64,000 bases of DNA from [Bacteroides] pectinophilus (GTDB lineage: Bacteria; Bacillota; Clostridia; Lachnospirales; Lachnospiraceae). A program made the position numbers and the translations under genes. Positions 8,292 to 16,507 of this stretch are shown piece after piece. The number at the start of each line of letters is the position of its first letter. Position 1 is the stretch's first letter. The notes beneath the pieces were generated by a model. The model had not been told where the DNA came from. It saw only the letters and a program-made list of their open reading frames with translations, and did not search any database. The stretch spans positions 2,283,389 through 2,347,388 of the forward strand of contig CP102260.1 of NCBI GenBank assembly GCA_025146925.1, in the 5' to 3' direction.

Positions 8292-10229
8292 ATGATTTTA
8301 TCATGTAATGATATATGTAAGGCATTCGGCACGGACGAGATTCTTAAGCATGTTTCCTTTCACATTGAAGACCGTGAAAAGGCTGCCATAGTCGGAATAA
8401 ACGGTGCCGGCAAGTCTACATTAATGAAGATAATTGCCGGGGACAGCACGCCTGACACAGGACAGGTCATACTTGCCCACGGCGCTACAATGGGATATCT
8501 CGCGCAGCATCAGAACCTTGATACTGACAATACCATTTTTGATGAGCTCTTAAGCATCAAGGCTGACATACTTAATATGGAAAGCACTATGCGCCGGCTT
8601 GAGGCGGACATGAAGAATGTAGAGGGTGCTGAGCTTGAGGATATGCTTGAACGTTATTCAAGACTTACACATTCCTTTGAGCAGATGAACGGTTACGCCT
8701 ACAAGAGCGAGATTACCGGTGTTCTTAAGGGACTTGGCTTTACAGAGGAAGATTTTACTAAGAAGGTTAATACCCTCTCCGGCGGACAGAAGACAAGAGT
8801 TGCGCTCGGACGCCTGCTGCTTACAAAGCCTGACATTATCCTGCTTGATGAGCCTACCAACCATCTTGACCTCGAATCCATCAAGTGGCTTGAGACTTTT
8901 CTTCTCAATTATCCGGGAAGCGTGCTCATCGTTGCGCATGACAGATATTTTCTTGACCGTATCGTTACTAAGATTGTTGAACTCGATAACGGCGTATGTA
9001 CCGTGTATCAGGGCAATTACACACAGTATTCCGAGAAGCGTGCAATCGTGCGCAATATGAAGCTTAAGGAATATCTTAACCAGCAGCGTGAGATTAAGCA
9101 TCAGGAAGCCGTAATAACCAAGCTTAAGCAGTTCAACCGTGAAAAGTCCATTAAGCGCGCCGAGAGCCGTGAAAAGGCTCTTGATAAGATTGAGCTTGTT
9201 GAGAAGCCTACAGAAGTCAATGACAAAATGCACATAATGCTTGAGCCTAAGATTGAGAGCGGCAATGATGTTCTTACCGTAACAGGGCTTACCAAAGGCT
9301 TTGACGGCAGAACTCTTTTCCATGATGTCAATTTTGACATAAAGCGCGGCGAACATGTTGCACTTATCGGAAGCAACGGAACCGGCAAGACAACAATACT
9401 TAAGATTATCAACGGAATATTCGGTCCTGACAGCGGTGAATTCAGGCTTGGCTCTAAGGTCACAATAGGCTACTATGACCAGGAGCATCATGTCCTTGAT
9501 CCGGACAAGACCCTCTTTGATGAAATTGCGACTGCTTATCCCGATCTTAATAACACTAAGATAAGAAACACGCTTGCTGCATTTCTTTTCACCAACGATG
9601 ATGTATTCAAACGTATCCGTGACTTAAGCGGTGGTGAGAAGGCACGCGTATCACTTGCCAAGCTTATGCTGTCAGAGGCTAACTTTCTTATTCTCGATGA
9701 GCCTACCAACCATCTTGACATGGTATCCAAGGAGATTCTTGAGAATGCGATTAACAGCTATACGGGTACTGTCTTTTATGTATCGCATGACAGATATTTT
9801 ATCAATACAACCGCTACAAGAATACTCGAACTGACACACAGCACGATTCTTAACTACATAGGCAACTATGATTATTATGAGGAAAAGCATGATGCAGTCA
9901 TGGCGCAGTATCTTGCTCTTAACCCACAGACTGCTGCTTCTTCAGGCACTGCTTCAGTTTCAGGTGCAGCCAGTGCCGGTTCCAGGGAGGAATGGAAAGC
10001 TGCCAAGCAGGACCAGAGCGCAAGGCGCAAACGCGAGCGTGAGATTGAAAAACTGGAGGCTTCAATTGAAGAATACGAAGCAAGGATTGCTTCCATTGAT
10101 GAAGAATCTGCCGACCCTGAAGTATGTACCAACACCTCCAGACTTATTGAGCTTCATAACGAACGTACAAAACTCGACGATGAGCTTGCGCAAATGTACG
10201 AAAAATGGGAAAATCTGTCCTCTGAATAG
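8292..10229 (+). CDS. ABC-F ATPase (ribosome-associated, YdiF/Uup type)
   Basis: A 645-aa soluble twin-ATPase without membrane segments. Domain 1 has Walker A GINGAGKST, signature LSGGQKTR and DEPTNHLD. Domain 2 has [17 protein letters not shown] and DEPTNHLD. Between them lies a charged helical linker (about residues 240-310, rich in KLKQFNREKSIKRAESREK), the P-site tRNA interaction motif of ABC-F proteins. The C-terminus (about 545-645) is a coiled coil preceded by a Ser/Ala-rich linker. Such proteins bind the ribosomal E site and rescue stalled translation; some give antibiotic resistance. Housekeeping type is more likely than resistance. Confidence 0.93.
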   Translation: MILSCNDICKAFGTDEILKHVSFHIEDREKAAIVGINGAGKSTLMKIIAGDSTPDTGQVILAHGATMGYLAQHQNLDTDNTIFDELLSIKADILNMESTMRRLEADMKNVEGAELEDMLERYSRLTHSFEQMNGYAYKSEITGVLKGLGFTEEDFTKKVNTLSGGQKTRVALGRLLLTKPDIILLDEPTNHLDLESIKWLETFLLNYPGSVLIVAHDRYFLDRIVTKIVELDNGVCTVYQGNYTQYSEKRAIVRNMKLKEYLNQQREIKHQEAVITKLKQFNREKSIKRAESREKALDKIELVEKPTEVNDKMHIMLEPKIESGNDVLTVTGLTKGFDGRTLFHDVNFDIKRGEHVALIGSNGTGKTTILKIINGIFGPDSGEFRLGSKVTIGYYDQEHHVLDPDKTLFDEIATAYPDLNNTKIRNTLAAFLFTNDDVFKRIRDLSGGEKARVSLAKLMLSEANFLILDEPTNHLDMVSKEILENAINSYTGTVFYVSHDRYFINTTATRILELTHSTILNYIGNYDYYEEKHDAVMAQYLALNPQTAASSGTASVSGAASAGSREEWKAAKQDQSARRKREREIEKLEASIEEYEARIASIDEESADPEVCTNTSRLIELHNERTKLDDELAQMYEKWENLSSE

Positions 10230-10239
10230 CGCATTTTTA

Positions 10240-10268
10240 TTGACAAAGCCTGTAAAATACGATATATA
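10240..10268 (+). promoter_or_regulatory. Strong promoter of the HU gene
   Basis: TTGACA (10240-10245), 17-bp spacer, TATATA (10263-10268), just upstream of the AAGGAGGA ribosome site of the HU gene. Confidence 0.85.
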
Positions 10269-10303
10269 TATTTTATAATATTTTGAAGGAGGACTTGTTC
10301 GAG

Positions 10304-10594
10304 ATGAATAAGACTGAGTTAGTTGCTGCTATGGCAGAGAAGGCTGAGCTTTCAAAGAAGGATGCTGAGGCTGCTCTTAAGGCACTTACAGCTACAATCG
10401 CTGAGGAACTTACAAAGGGTGAGAAGGTTCAGTTAGTTGGCTTTGGTACATTTGAAGTATCTGAGAGAGCTGCCAGAACAGGTAAGAACCCACAGACAGG
10501 TAAGGCTATCAAGATTCCTGCATCTAAGGCTCCTAAGTTTAAGGCTGGTAAGGCTTTAAAGGATACTGTTAACAGCACAAAGAAGAAAAAGTAA
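10304..10594 (+). CDS. hup: HU-family nucleoid DNA-binding protein
   Basis: A 96-aa histone-like protein that bends and wraps DNA as a dimer. It matches HU throughout: [25 protein letters not shown], the DNA-contacting arm [22 protein letters not shown], and the end FKAGKALKD plus a lysine-rich tail. AAGGAGGA at 10286-10293 followed by ATG 10304 sets the start; an upstream TTG at 10283 would overlap that site. The codon choice is biased towards highly expressed forms (GCT, AAG, GGT) compared with flanking genes. A strong promoter and a terminator frame the gene, so it is monocistronic. Confidence 0.97.
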   Translation: MNKTELVAAMAEKAELSKKDAEAALKALTATIAEELTKGEKVQLVGFGTFEVSERAARTGKNPQTGKAIKIPASKAPKFKAGKALKDTVNSTKKKK

Positions 10595-10613
10595 TTAATT
10601 ATTACTTAACCGG

Positions 10614-10649
10614 AAGCCAAGAGCAGCTGCTTTTGGCTTTTCCTTTTTT
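10614..10649 (+). terminator. Intrinsic terminator of the HU gene
   Basis: Arms AAGCCAAGAGCAG and CTGCTTTTGGCTT, allowing G-U pairs, followed by TTTCCTTTTTT. It lies 20 bases after the HU stop. Confidence 0.85.
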
Positions 10650-10742
10650 ATAGATATTATTTATGATACCAGGGTCAGAATCCGAAGCTTTTGCCCCGGC
10701 ATCTATTTATAGAATTACAGTTATCAGCAGATTGGAGTAAAC

Positions 10743-11243
10743 ATGGAAATAGAGCGCAAATTTCTCGTATCACAGATACCCGGCGACATAGCACAGTATA
10801 AGTGCAGATTTATTGAACAGGCATATCTTTGTACGAATCCTGTTGTCCGTGTACGCCGTGACAACGATGATTATTATCTCACATACAAATCCAACGGCTT
10901 TGTTGCCCGTGAAGAATATAACCTTCCGCTCACGCAGGAAAGCTATGAACATCTTCTTGGCAAGGCTGATGGCAACATAATCACCAAAAGAAGATACGAG
11001 ATACCTATAGAATATGACTACTATATGCCTGATGAGATATGCAGGAACAATCCTGACCACGCACCTTTTCTTACGATAGAGCTTGATATATTTGAGGGGA
11101 AGTTCGCCGGAACGGTTCTTGCCGAAGTTGAATTCGCTTCAGAGGAAGAGGCCGGAGCTTTCATTCCTCCCGACTGGTTCCTGGAAGACGTGTCATACTC
11201 ATCCGAATATCATAACAGTAATATGAGCATGCGCACATTCTGA
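10743..11243 (+). CDS. CYTH-domain triphosphate tunnel metalloenzyme
   Basis: A 166-aa protein starting with the diagnostic ExExK motif (MEIERKF). Basic and acidic strands typical of the CYTH tunnel follow (VVRVRRDNDDYYLTYKS, ITKRRYEIP, LTIELDIFEG, LAEVEFASEEEA). Bacterial relatives hydrolyse inorganic triphosphate, thiamine triphosphate or act as class IV adenylate cyclases; tripolyphosphatase is the most common activity. The substrate here is undetermined. It lies 30 bases before the CLC gene on the same strand, so the two may be co-transcribed. Confidence 0.88.
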   Translation: MEIERKFLVSQIPGDIAQYKCRFIEQAYLCTNPVVRVRRDNDDYYLTYKSNGFVAREEYNLPLTQESYEHLLGKADGNIITKRRYEIPIEYDYYMPDEICRNNPDHAPFLTIELDIFEGKFAGTVLAEVEFASEEEAGAFIPPDWFLEDVSYSSEYHNSNMSMRTF

Positions 11244-11272
11244 TATGAGTATGCACAGGAATGGAGATTATA

Positions 11273-12550
11273 ATGGATATCACAAAGATAAAAAAACAGT
11301 TTAAAATACTTTTAGCAAGTTTTGAACATTCTGCCAAAATTCTTTTAAAATGGCTTGTGTGTTCAGTAATTATCGGTCTTTTAATCGGACTTATAGGCTC
11401 ATTGTTCTATTGGGCAATATCAGCTGCTACAACATTCCGCACAGAGCATTCTTATATACATTTTCTGCTGCCGTTAAGCGGTCTTTTGATAATCGGCCTG
11501 TATCAGCTCCTGCATTCTCTTAAGAATTCAGGTACCAACCTTGTTATTAAAGCTATACAAAGCAACGAAGAAGTCCCTCTTAAGGTGTCATTCCTTATAA
11601 TAGTATCGACTTTCATAACTCACCTTTTTGGCGGTTCTGCCGGCCGTGAAGGAGCTGCGCTCCAGATTGGCGGTTCATTCGGCAATTACATTGGCAAAAA
11701 GCTTAAGTTTGACGAGCGTGACACCAAGATTCTCATTATGTGCGGAATGAGCGCATGCTTCTCCGCACTGTTTGGCACTCCGATGGCGGCTGCCGTATTC
11801 TCAATGGAAGTTGTAAGTGTCGGACTTATGCACTATGCTGCTTTGGTTCCGTGCGTACTTGCCTCTTTAATTGCTGCAGGCGTTGCGGGATTTTTCAATA
11901 TAACACCAACTGCATTTACAATAGGCAGTATTCCGGCAATGACACTGTCAGGCGGAATCAAAACAATTATTCTCGCTGCACTGTTTGCCGCAGCAAGCAT
12001 ACTGTTCTGCGTTACTCTTCATAAGAATGAAGAGATTTTTGCAAAACTGTTTAAAAATCAATATATCCGCATACTTGTAAGCGGCTGTATCGTTGTGCTT
12101 CTTAACACACTTCTCGGCACAACCGATTACATGGGTGCCGGCGGCGGCGTCATCGCACGAAGCTTCACAGGCAGTGAGGCATGGTATGTATTCCTTCTCA
12201 AAATTATATTAACCGCATTGACGCTGTCCGGAGGTTTCAAAGGCGGTGAGATTGTTCCATCACTCTTTATAGGAGCAACTCTCGGCAGCTTTTTATCATC
12301 AATATTCGGCCTTCCTCCGGCACTTTGTGCAGCATGCGGCATGGTCGCCGTCTTCTGCGGCGTTACGAACTGCCCTATTACATCTCTTCTCATGGCTGTT
12401 GAGATGTTTGGAACAGGGGCGGTACATTATTGCATACTTGCAATCGCAATAAGCTATCTTCTTTCCGGATACTACAGCCTTTACAGCAGCCAGAAGATTG
12501 TATACTCCAAGTATGAACCGCGCTACATCAATCGTAATGCAAAGCAATGA
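11273..12550 (+). CDS. CLC-family anion channel/antiporter, possibly fluoride-selective clade
   Basis: A 425-aa membrane protein of the CLC family with about ten TM helices. The gating-glutamate motif reads GGSAGREGAALQIGGS. Later conserved segments are GTPMAAAVFSMEV and LSGGFKGGEIVPSLFIGATLG. The usual chloride-selectivity motif GSGIP is replaced by GTNLVIKAI. The GGSAGREG form and the missing GSGIP resemble the F-/H+ antiporter clade of CLCs, but that assignment is my inference; a Cl-/H+ exchanger is the alternative. GGAG (11263-11266) places the start at ATG 11273 rather than 11261. No fluoride riboswitch was found upstream. Confidence 0.82.
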   Translation: MDITKIKKQFKILLASFEHSAKILLKWLVCSVIIGLLIGLIGSLFYWAISAATTFRTEHSYIHFLLPLSGLLIIGLYQLLHSLKNSGTNLVIKAIQSNEEVPLKVSFLIIVSTFITHLFGGSAGREGAALQIGGSFGNYIGKKLKFDERDTKILIMCGMSACFSALFGTPMAAAVFSMEVVSVGLMHYAALVPCVLASLIAAGVAGFFNITPTAFTIGSIPAMTLSGGIKTIILAALFAAASILFCVTLHKNEEIFAKLFKNQYIRILVSGCIVVLLNTLLGTTDYMGAGGGVIARSFTGSEAWYVFLLKIILTALTLSGGFKGGEIVPSLFIGATLGSFLSSIFGLPPALCAACGMVAVFCGVTNCPITSLLMAVEMFGTGAVHYCILAIAISYLLSGYYSLYSSQKIVYSKYEPRYINRNAKQ

Positions 12551-12575
12551 TATAACATAAATCATGGTCAGAATT

Positions 12576-12620
12576 AAAAATGGGATGTGAAAAATAAACC
12601 ACTTTTCACATCCCGTTTTT
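12576..12620. terminator. Bidirectional terminator between CLC gene and dapB
   Basis: Perfect arms GGGATGTGAAAA and TTTTCACATCCC around a short A/C-rich loop, with an A-run on the left and T5 on the right. The convergent genes share it. Confidence 0.88.
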
Positions 12621-12629
12621 ATTTTAATA

Positions 12630-13385
12630 TCAGCCTATTACATCACTCATGTCATACATGCCTGCCGGCTTACCTGCCAGGAACTTGGCAGCTTCAATAG
12701 CACCCTTTGCAAATACAGCCTTAGAGTAGGCAGTATGCTTGAATTCTATGACCTCATCCTCTCCGGCAAATATCACTTCGTGCTCACCAACGATTGTTCC
12801 GCCTCTTACCGCACTGATTCCTATCTCCTTAGGATCACGCTTCCTGCGCTCCTGACTTCTGTCATACTTATAATAATATCCATCAGGAAGTACATCCTTA
12901 ATTGAATCTGCAAGAGCAAGTGCTGTTCCGCTCGGTGCGTCAAGCTTCTGGTTATGATGCTTCTCTACTATCTCGACGTCAAATCCGGCAGGATTGAACA
13001 CCTTCGCCGCCTGTGCAAGGAGCTTGAACAGAGTATTGATACCAAGTGACATATTGGCAGACTTAAGAACTGCTACCTGCTTTGATGTCTCATTGATTCT
13101 CTCTATCTGCTCATCGCTTAATCCTGTTGTACATACTACAACCGGAACCTGATTCTTAGCAGAGAACTCAAGGAGCTTATCTACTGCCTTGGCTGAAGTA
13201 AAATCGATTATTACATCTGCCTTGACTACGCAGCTGTCTATTGACGGAAATACAGGATATTTGTTGTGCCCGTCATCAAATGGATCAACTCCCGCAACTA
13301 TCTGTGCATTCTCATCACCTTCCAGCAGATTGGTAATCATCTGTCCCATCTTGCCATTACAGCCGTGCATTATTATTCTTGTCAT
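12630..13385 (-). CDS. dapB: 4-hydroxy-tetrahydrodipicolinate reductase
   Basis: A 251-aa cytosolic enzyme reducing the DapA product with NAD(P)H in the diaminopimelate/lysine pathway. The N-terminal Rossmann motif is HGCNGKMGQ. The catalytic and substrate-binding region is EKHHNQKLDAPSGTAL (His-His and Lys), followed by VRGGTIVGEHEVIFAGEDE and the C-terminal hexapeptide-like region. It lies 73 bases downstream of dapA on the same strand and probably shares the L-box-controlled transcript. The dapA-dapB intergenic region has a small hairpin, GCGG...CCGC (13402-13415). Confidence 0.96.
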   Translation of the reverse strand: MTRIIMHGCNGKMGQMITNLLEGDENAQIVAGVDPFDDGHNKYPVFPSIDSCVVKADVIIDFTSAKAVDKLLEFSAKNQVPVVVCTTGLSDEQIERINETSKQVAVLKSANMSLGINTLFKLLAQAAKVFNPAGFDVEIVEKHHNQKLDAPSGTALALADSIKDVLPDGYYYKYDRSQERRKRDPKEIGISAVRGGTIVGEHEVIFAGEDEVIEFKHTAYSKAVFAKGAIEAAKFLAGKPAGMYDMSDVIG

Positions 13386-13458
13386 TATAATCCTCGTTTC
13401 TGCGGCATATACCGCTTATCGAATAGTTATACTATTACCGGTTCTTATAAAAGTATTA

Positions 13459-14346
13459 TTACTTCAGAAGTCCGTAATTCTTAAGAGCATTCTTAAGAGT
13501 CTCAAGATTCTTGTCTTCCATTGGTGAAAGAGGCATTCTGAGTGGTCCTACTTCCATTCCCATAAGATTAAGCGCATGCTTTACAGGGATTGGATTAACC
13601 TCACAGAAAAGTGCATCTATAAGCTCAATAGCCTCAAGCTGAAGCTTTCTGCTGGCCTCAACATTGCCTGCAAGATACTCTGCGACAATATCATGTGTCT
13701 TCTTAGGAGCAACATTGGAAAGCACTGATATAACACCCTTGCCGCCAAGTGAAAGGATAGGTACTATCTGGTCATCATTACCTGAGTACATATCAATACA
13801 TCCGTCTGCAAGTGACATAAGCTTTGCTGCCTGTGAAATATTACCTGTTGCTTCCTTAATACCTACAATGTTATCTACTGTCTTAGCAAGAGTAACTGCT
13901 GTCTCCGGAAGTATGTTACAGCCTGTTCTGCTTGGTACATTATACATGATTATAGGAAGGTCTACTGACTTTGCAATTGTTGTATAATGTGCAATAAGTC
14001 CCTTCTGTGTAGCCTTGTTATAATACGGTGTTACAACAAGAAGACCGTCAACGCCTACACTCTGTGCTTCCTGTGAGAGGAATACTGCAGACTCAGTGCA
14101 GTTAGAGCCTGTTCCTGCAATTACAGGAATTCTCTTATTAACATGTGATACAGTAAATTCAATTGCATCAAGATGTTCCTTCTCGCTTAATGTTGATGCT
14201 TCACCTGTTGTTCCGCACACAATAATGGCATCTGTTCCGTTATCTACCTGATAATCAATAAACTCTGCCATCTTATCATAATTAATCTCTCCGTTAGCCT
14301 TCATAGGCGTAATCATTGCAACGCCTGCGCCCTCAAATATTGCCAT
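13459..14346 (-). CDS. dapA: 4-hydroxy-tetrahydrodipicolinate synthase
   Basis: A 295-aa TIM-barrel aldolase condensing pyruvate with aspartate semialdehyde, the branch point to lysine and peptidoglycan diaminopimelate. It shows GTTGEASTLS (pyruvate binding), YYNKATQKGL, YNVPSRTG with the catalytic Tyr, GIKEATGN with the Schiff-base Lys, and SGNDD. The open frame extends 34 codons further upstream to 14448, but that part overlaps the riboswitch terminator and is untranslated leader. AAAGGA followed by ATG 14346 is the ribosome site. Expression is governed by the lysine riboswitch immediately upstream. Confidence 0.97.
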   Translation of the reverse strand: MAIFEGAGVAMITPMKANGEINYDKMAEFIDYQVDNGTDAIIVCGTTGEASTLSEKEHLDAIEFTVSHVNKRIPVIAGTGSNCTESAVFLSQEAQSVGVDGLLVVTPYYNKATQKGLIAHYTTIAKSVDLPIIMYNVPSRTGCNILPETAVTLAKTVDNIVGIKEATGNISQAAKLMSLADGCIDMYSGNDDQIVPILSLGGKGVISVLSNVAPKKTHDIVAEYLAGNVEASRKLQLEAIELIDALFCEVNPIPVKHALNLMGMEVGPLRMPLSPMEDKNLETLKNALKNYGLLK

Positions 14347-14382
14347 ACTTCTTTTTCCTTTCATTATTAGATCTGCATCATT

Positions 14383-14622
14383 AAAAAAAGCCCTTACGGG
14401 GCTGCAAAAAGAGGACGTGAGAAGTCCATCCTTTAAGTAGCCCTCCATCTTAAGAATCTGCTGTCAAAAAGCTATCCTAAAGATGACAGTGACATGGCTG
14501 TTAACCATGCCCCCAGCAATGAAAGCCAGCACCTTCATCACTTCGGCGTCATCCCCTTTGAAATGGTTTCTTCTGTATCTGTTACATCCGCCATTCTACT
14601 CTTGAATTACGCACCTCTACTT
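14383..14622 (-). promoter_or_regulatory. Lysine riboswitch (L-box) with terminator, upstream of dapA
   Basis: Minus-strand reading shows L-box consensus elements: AGAGGTGC at the 5' end (14618-14611), GCCGAAGTGATGAAGG, CATTGCTGGGGGCATGG and CACTGTCAT. P1 can form from AAGTAG (14622-14617) with CTACTT (14440-14435). Downstream, AGCCCCGTAAGGGCT plus a T-run (14404-14383) is an intrinsic terminator. GGGCT at 14444-14440, next to the P1 arm, can instead pair with AGCCC of the terminator as antiterminator. With lysine bound, P1 holds and transcription should stop before dapA. This is established L-box logic; the pairings are read by eye. Confidence 0.93.
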
Positions 14623-14633
14623 TTTATATGCTT

Positions 14634-14662
14634 ACTATAGCATTATGCTTCTTATATGTCAA
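14634..14662 (-). promoter_or_regulatory. Promoter of the dapA riboswitch transcript
   Basis: TTGACA (14662-14657), 17-bp spacer, TATAGT (14639-14634) on the minus strand, about 12 bases before the aptamer P1. Confidence 0.8.
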
Positions 14663-14700
14663 TAAATCTGCAAATCTATAATTTTTTTGTAATTTTCACA

Positions 14701-14737
14701 TTGCCAAAGTACCAATCATATAGTATTATAGTACTAT
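14701..14737 (+). promoter_or_regulatory. Promoter with palindrome upstream of the GGDEF gene
   Basis: TTGCCA (14701-14706), 17 bp, TATTAT (14724-14729). The -10 is embedded in the inverted repeat ATAGTA-N6-TACTAT (14720-14737), a possible repressor site. Confidence 0.5.
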
Positions 14738-14772
14738 GTTTTGTAAATGTATTATCATGAATAAGGAGCTTA
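14738..14772 (+). other. GGDEF gene leader; nothing further seen
   Basis: The 35 bases before the GGDEF start hold AAGGAG and AT-rich sequence. With the L-box, its promoter and the GGDEF promoter, the whole 14347-14772 gap is accounted for. Confidence 0.4.
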
Positions 14773-16368
14773 ATGAAAAATAAAATTCTTACAATTATAT
14801 TTCTGTTATTAATTGTTCTGTTATTTCCAGCCATATTAAAGTGCAATAATATAAAGCCTCATTCTGACAGGCTTATAAGCAGTAATGTGTCAGATATAAC
14901 AGATTCTGTCGAACCGGCTGCGGCAGGCGATTATCCACCGGATTCATATAACTGCTCATATACTATATCAGATAATGAAAGCAAGCGTTTTGTCTACATA
15001 AAAGGCTTTTGGACATCTGTAACCGTATATGCAGATGACGATATCATATACTCCGGCAATGATAAGAACCCGAATAATGATATGTCTGTATGCTGGTTCA
15101 GTATTCCGGCAGGAACAGGTGAACACACTTTGTATATACATGCCGTTTCTAAAAAGACACATTATAATGATGAGGTAATTTCAGAAATTATCCTTGCAGA
15201 CAAAGGTGATTTTAACGAATACATTTTCATGAACAACATTTATGCATTTATATTCTTCATATTTGCATTAATAACAGGTCTTCTGTGTCTTATAGGAGCA
15301 TTAAGCATGCGCCGCCGTGTATCACAGAACAGTTATCTGACATTCACATACCTTGGCATATTTATATTACTTGCAGGCACATGGCTTCTGCTCGACTCGA
15401 AGCTGCTTCTTCTTGTAACTAACAGGACCGCACTTATATCACTTGCTTCATATACAGTATTTATGCTTATGCCTGCCGTACTGATAATGTATATAAGTGA
15501 GATGTCTTCCGGCAGCCAGCGTCCTTATTATATATTATGCGGAATAATACTTACCAACACTGTATTATATCTTATAAGTTATATCCTGGCACCTGTTATG
15601 ATTCCGTATGTACTCTCAGCATGCCATATAATGATTATGTCCGCTATCATATATGTTCTGTACAGATGCATACGTAGTGCAGGAAGTTATAACACATATG
15701 AACTAAAAAGCATCCTTGCAGGATTTATATTTATGTGTCTGTTTTCACTTATGGCGCTTATATCATTCTATATAAGCAGCTCATCGCATTATTCTTATGT
15801 ATACGCCATAGGACTTGCCATATTCATCACATGCATGATTACAGCATCTTTGCAGCGGATGTACAACTATATAACCGACAATGCCAACGTAAGCGCCTAC
15901 AAGCAGCTGGCTTACATTGATTCGCTTACCGGTCTCATGAATAAAGCTTCATTCACGACCGAACACATTAAGCCGATTACATCTCCTACAGCATATATCA
16001 TGTTCGACCTTAACGGACTTAAGCACACCAATGACACTTACGGACACAAAGAAGGCGATGAGCTGATAGCTGCAGCGGCTGAATGTATCCGTGCAGTATT
16101 CGGACGCATTGGCAAATGCTACCGTTTTGGAGGCGATGAGCTGATTGTCATTCTGTACGGATTCAAAGCCAGGGATATTGATGCTCTTCTCAATTACAAA
16201 TTACCGGCTGTCATAAACTCATGCAACTCCAATAGAGACATTCCGCTTGATGTTTCATATGGATATGCGATATGTAACGATAATTCTGTAACACGTCACG
16301 AATTATTCAAACAGGCTGATGAACGCATGTATGCAATGAAAAAGAGTGTAGAAGGCTGCTCCCGGTAA
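14773..16368 (+). CDS. Membrane-bound GGDEF protein, putative diguanylate cyclase
   Basis: A 531-aa protein. It has an N-terminal signal/anchor helix (residues about 4-22), an extracytoplasmic beta-rich domain (about 30-150), seven TM helices (about 155-360; a 7TMR-DISM-like layout), then a C-terminal cytoplasmic GGDEF domain (about 375-530). The GGDEF domain begins LAYIDSLTGLMNKASF; its active-site loop is RFGGDEL instead of GGDEF, a tolerated variant. The inhibitory RxxD motif usually located just upstream is absent (GRIGKCY). It would make cyclic-di-GMP in response to an external signal, without classic product inhibition. AAGGAG precedes the ATG. Confidence 0.88.
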   Translation: MKNKILTIIFLLLIVLLFPAILKCNNIKPHSDRLISSNVSDITDSVEPAAAGDYPPDSYNCSYTISDNESKRFVYIKGFWTSVTVYADDDIIYSGNDKNPNNDMSVCWFSIPAGTGEHTLYIHAVSKKTHYNDEVISEIILADKGDFNEYIFMNNIYAFIFFIFALITGLLCLIGALSMRRRVSQNSYLTFTYLGIFILLAGTWLLLDSKLLLLVTNRTALISLASYTVFMLMPAVLIMYISEMSSGSQRPYYILCGIILTNTVLYLISYILAPVMIPYVLSACHIMIMSAIIYVLYRCIRSAGSYNTYELKSILAGFIFMCLFSLMALISFYISSSSHYSYVYAIGLAIFITCMITASLQRMYNYITDNANVSAYKQLAYIDSLTGLMNKASFTTEHIKPITSPTAYIMFDLNGLKHTNDTYGHKEGDELIAAAAECIRAVFGRIGKCYRFGGDELIVILYGFKARDIDALLNYKLPAVINSCNSNRDIPLDVSYGYAICNDNSVTRHELFKQADERMYAMKKSVEGCSR

Positions 16369-16409
16369 ACAGATAATGTATATGTGCTTCTCTCTTATTC
16401 AATATAAAA

Positions 16410-16479
16410 ATGCTGCCATGCATGTGTCACTTCGTCTTCGGGCACAGTTCCCGGGCGATGTATTCATGCATGGCAGCAT
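16410..16479. repeat. Long perfect inverted repeat between convergent genes
   Basis: Two perfect 15-bp arms (16410-16424 and 16465-16479, core GCTGCCATGCATG) enclose a 40-nt GC-richer centre that itself can fold (CGGG...CCCG). There is no U-run after either arm, so it is not a canonical terminator. It may still end transcription of the GGDEF gene and the SSB-like gene, or be a small dispersed structured repeat. No second copy was seen in this window. Confidence 0.7.
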
Positions 16480-16507
16480 CCAATTAAGTGATATTTATAT
16501 CTGCCGA

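Noticed and set aside
8658-9491. A 277-codon open frame on the minus strand inside the ABC-F gene
   Set aside because: It is entirely antisense to a well-supported ABC-F coding sequence, has no ribosome site and no recognisable protein family.
11220-11272. A fluoride riboswitch before the CLC gene
   Set aside because: The crcB-motif consensus is not found between the CYTH stop and the CLC start.
14347-14448. A longer dapA reading frame upstream
   Set aside because: It covers the riboswitch terminator; AAAGGA and the family N-terminus place the start at 14346.
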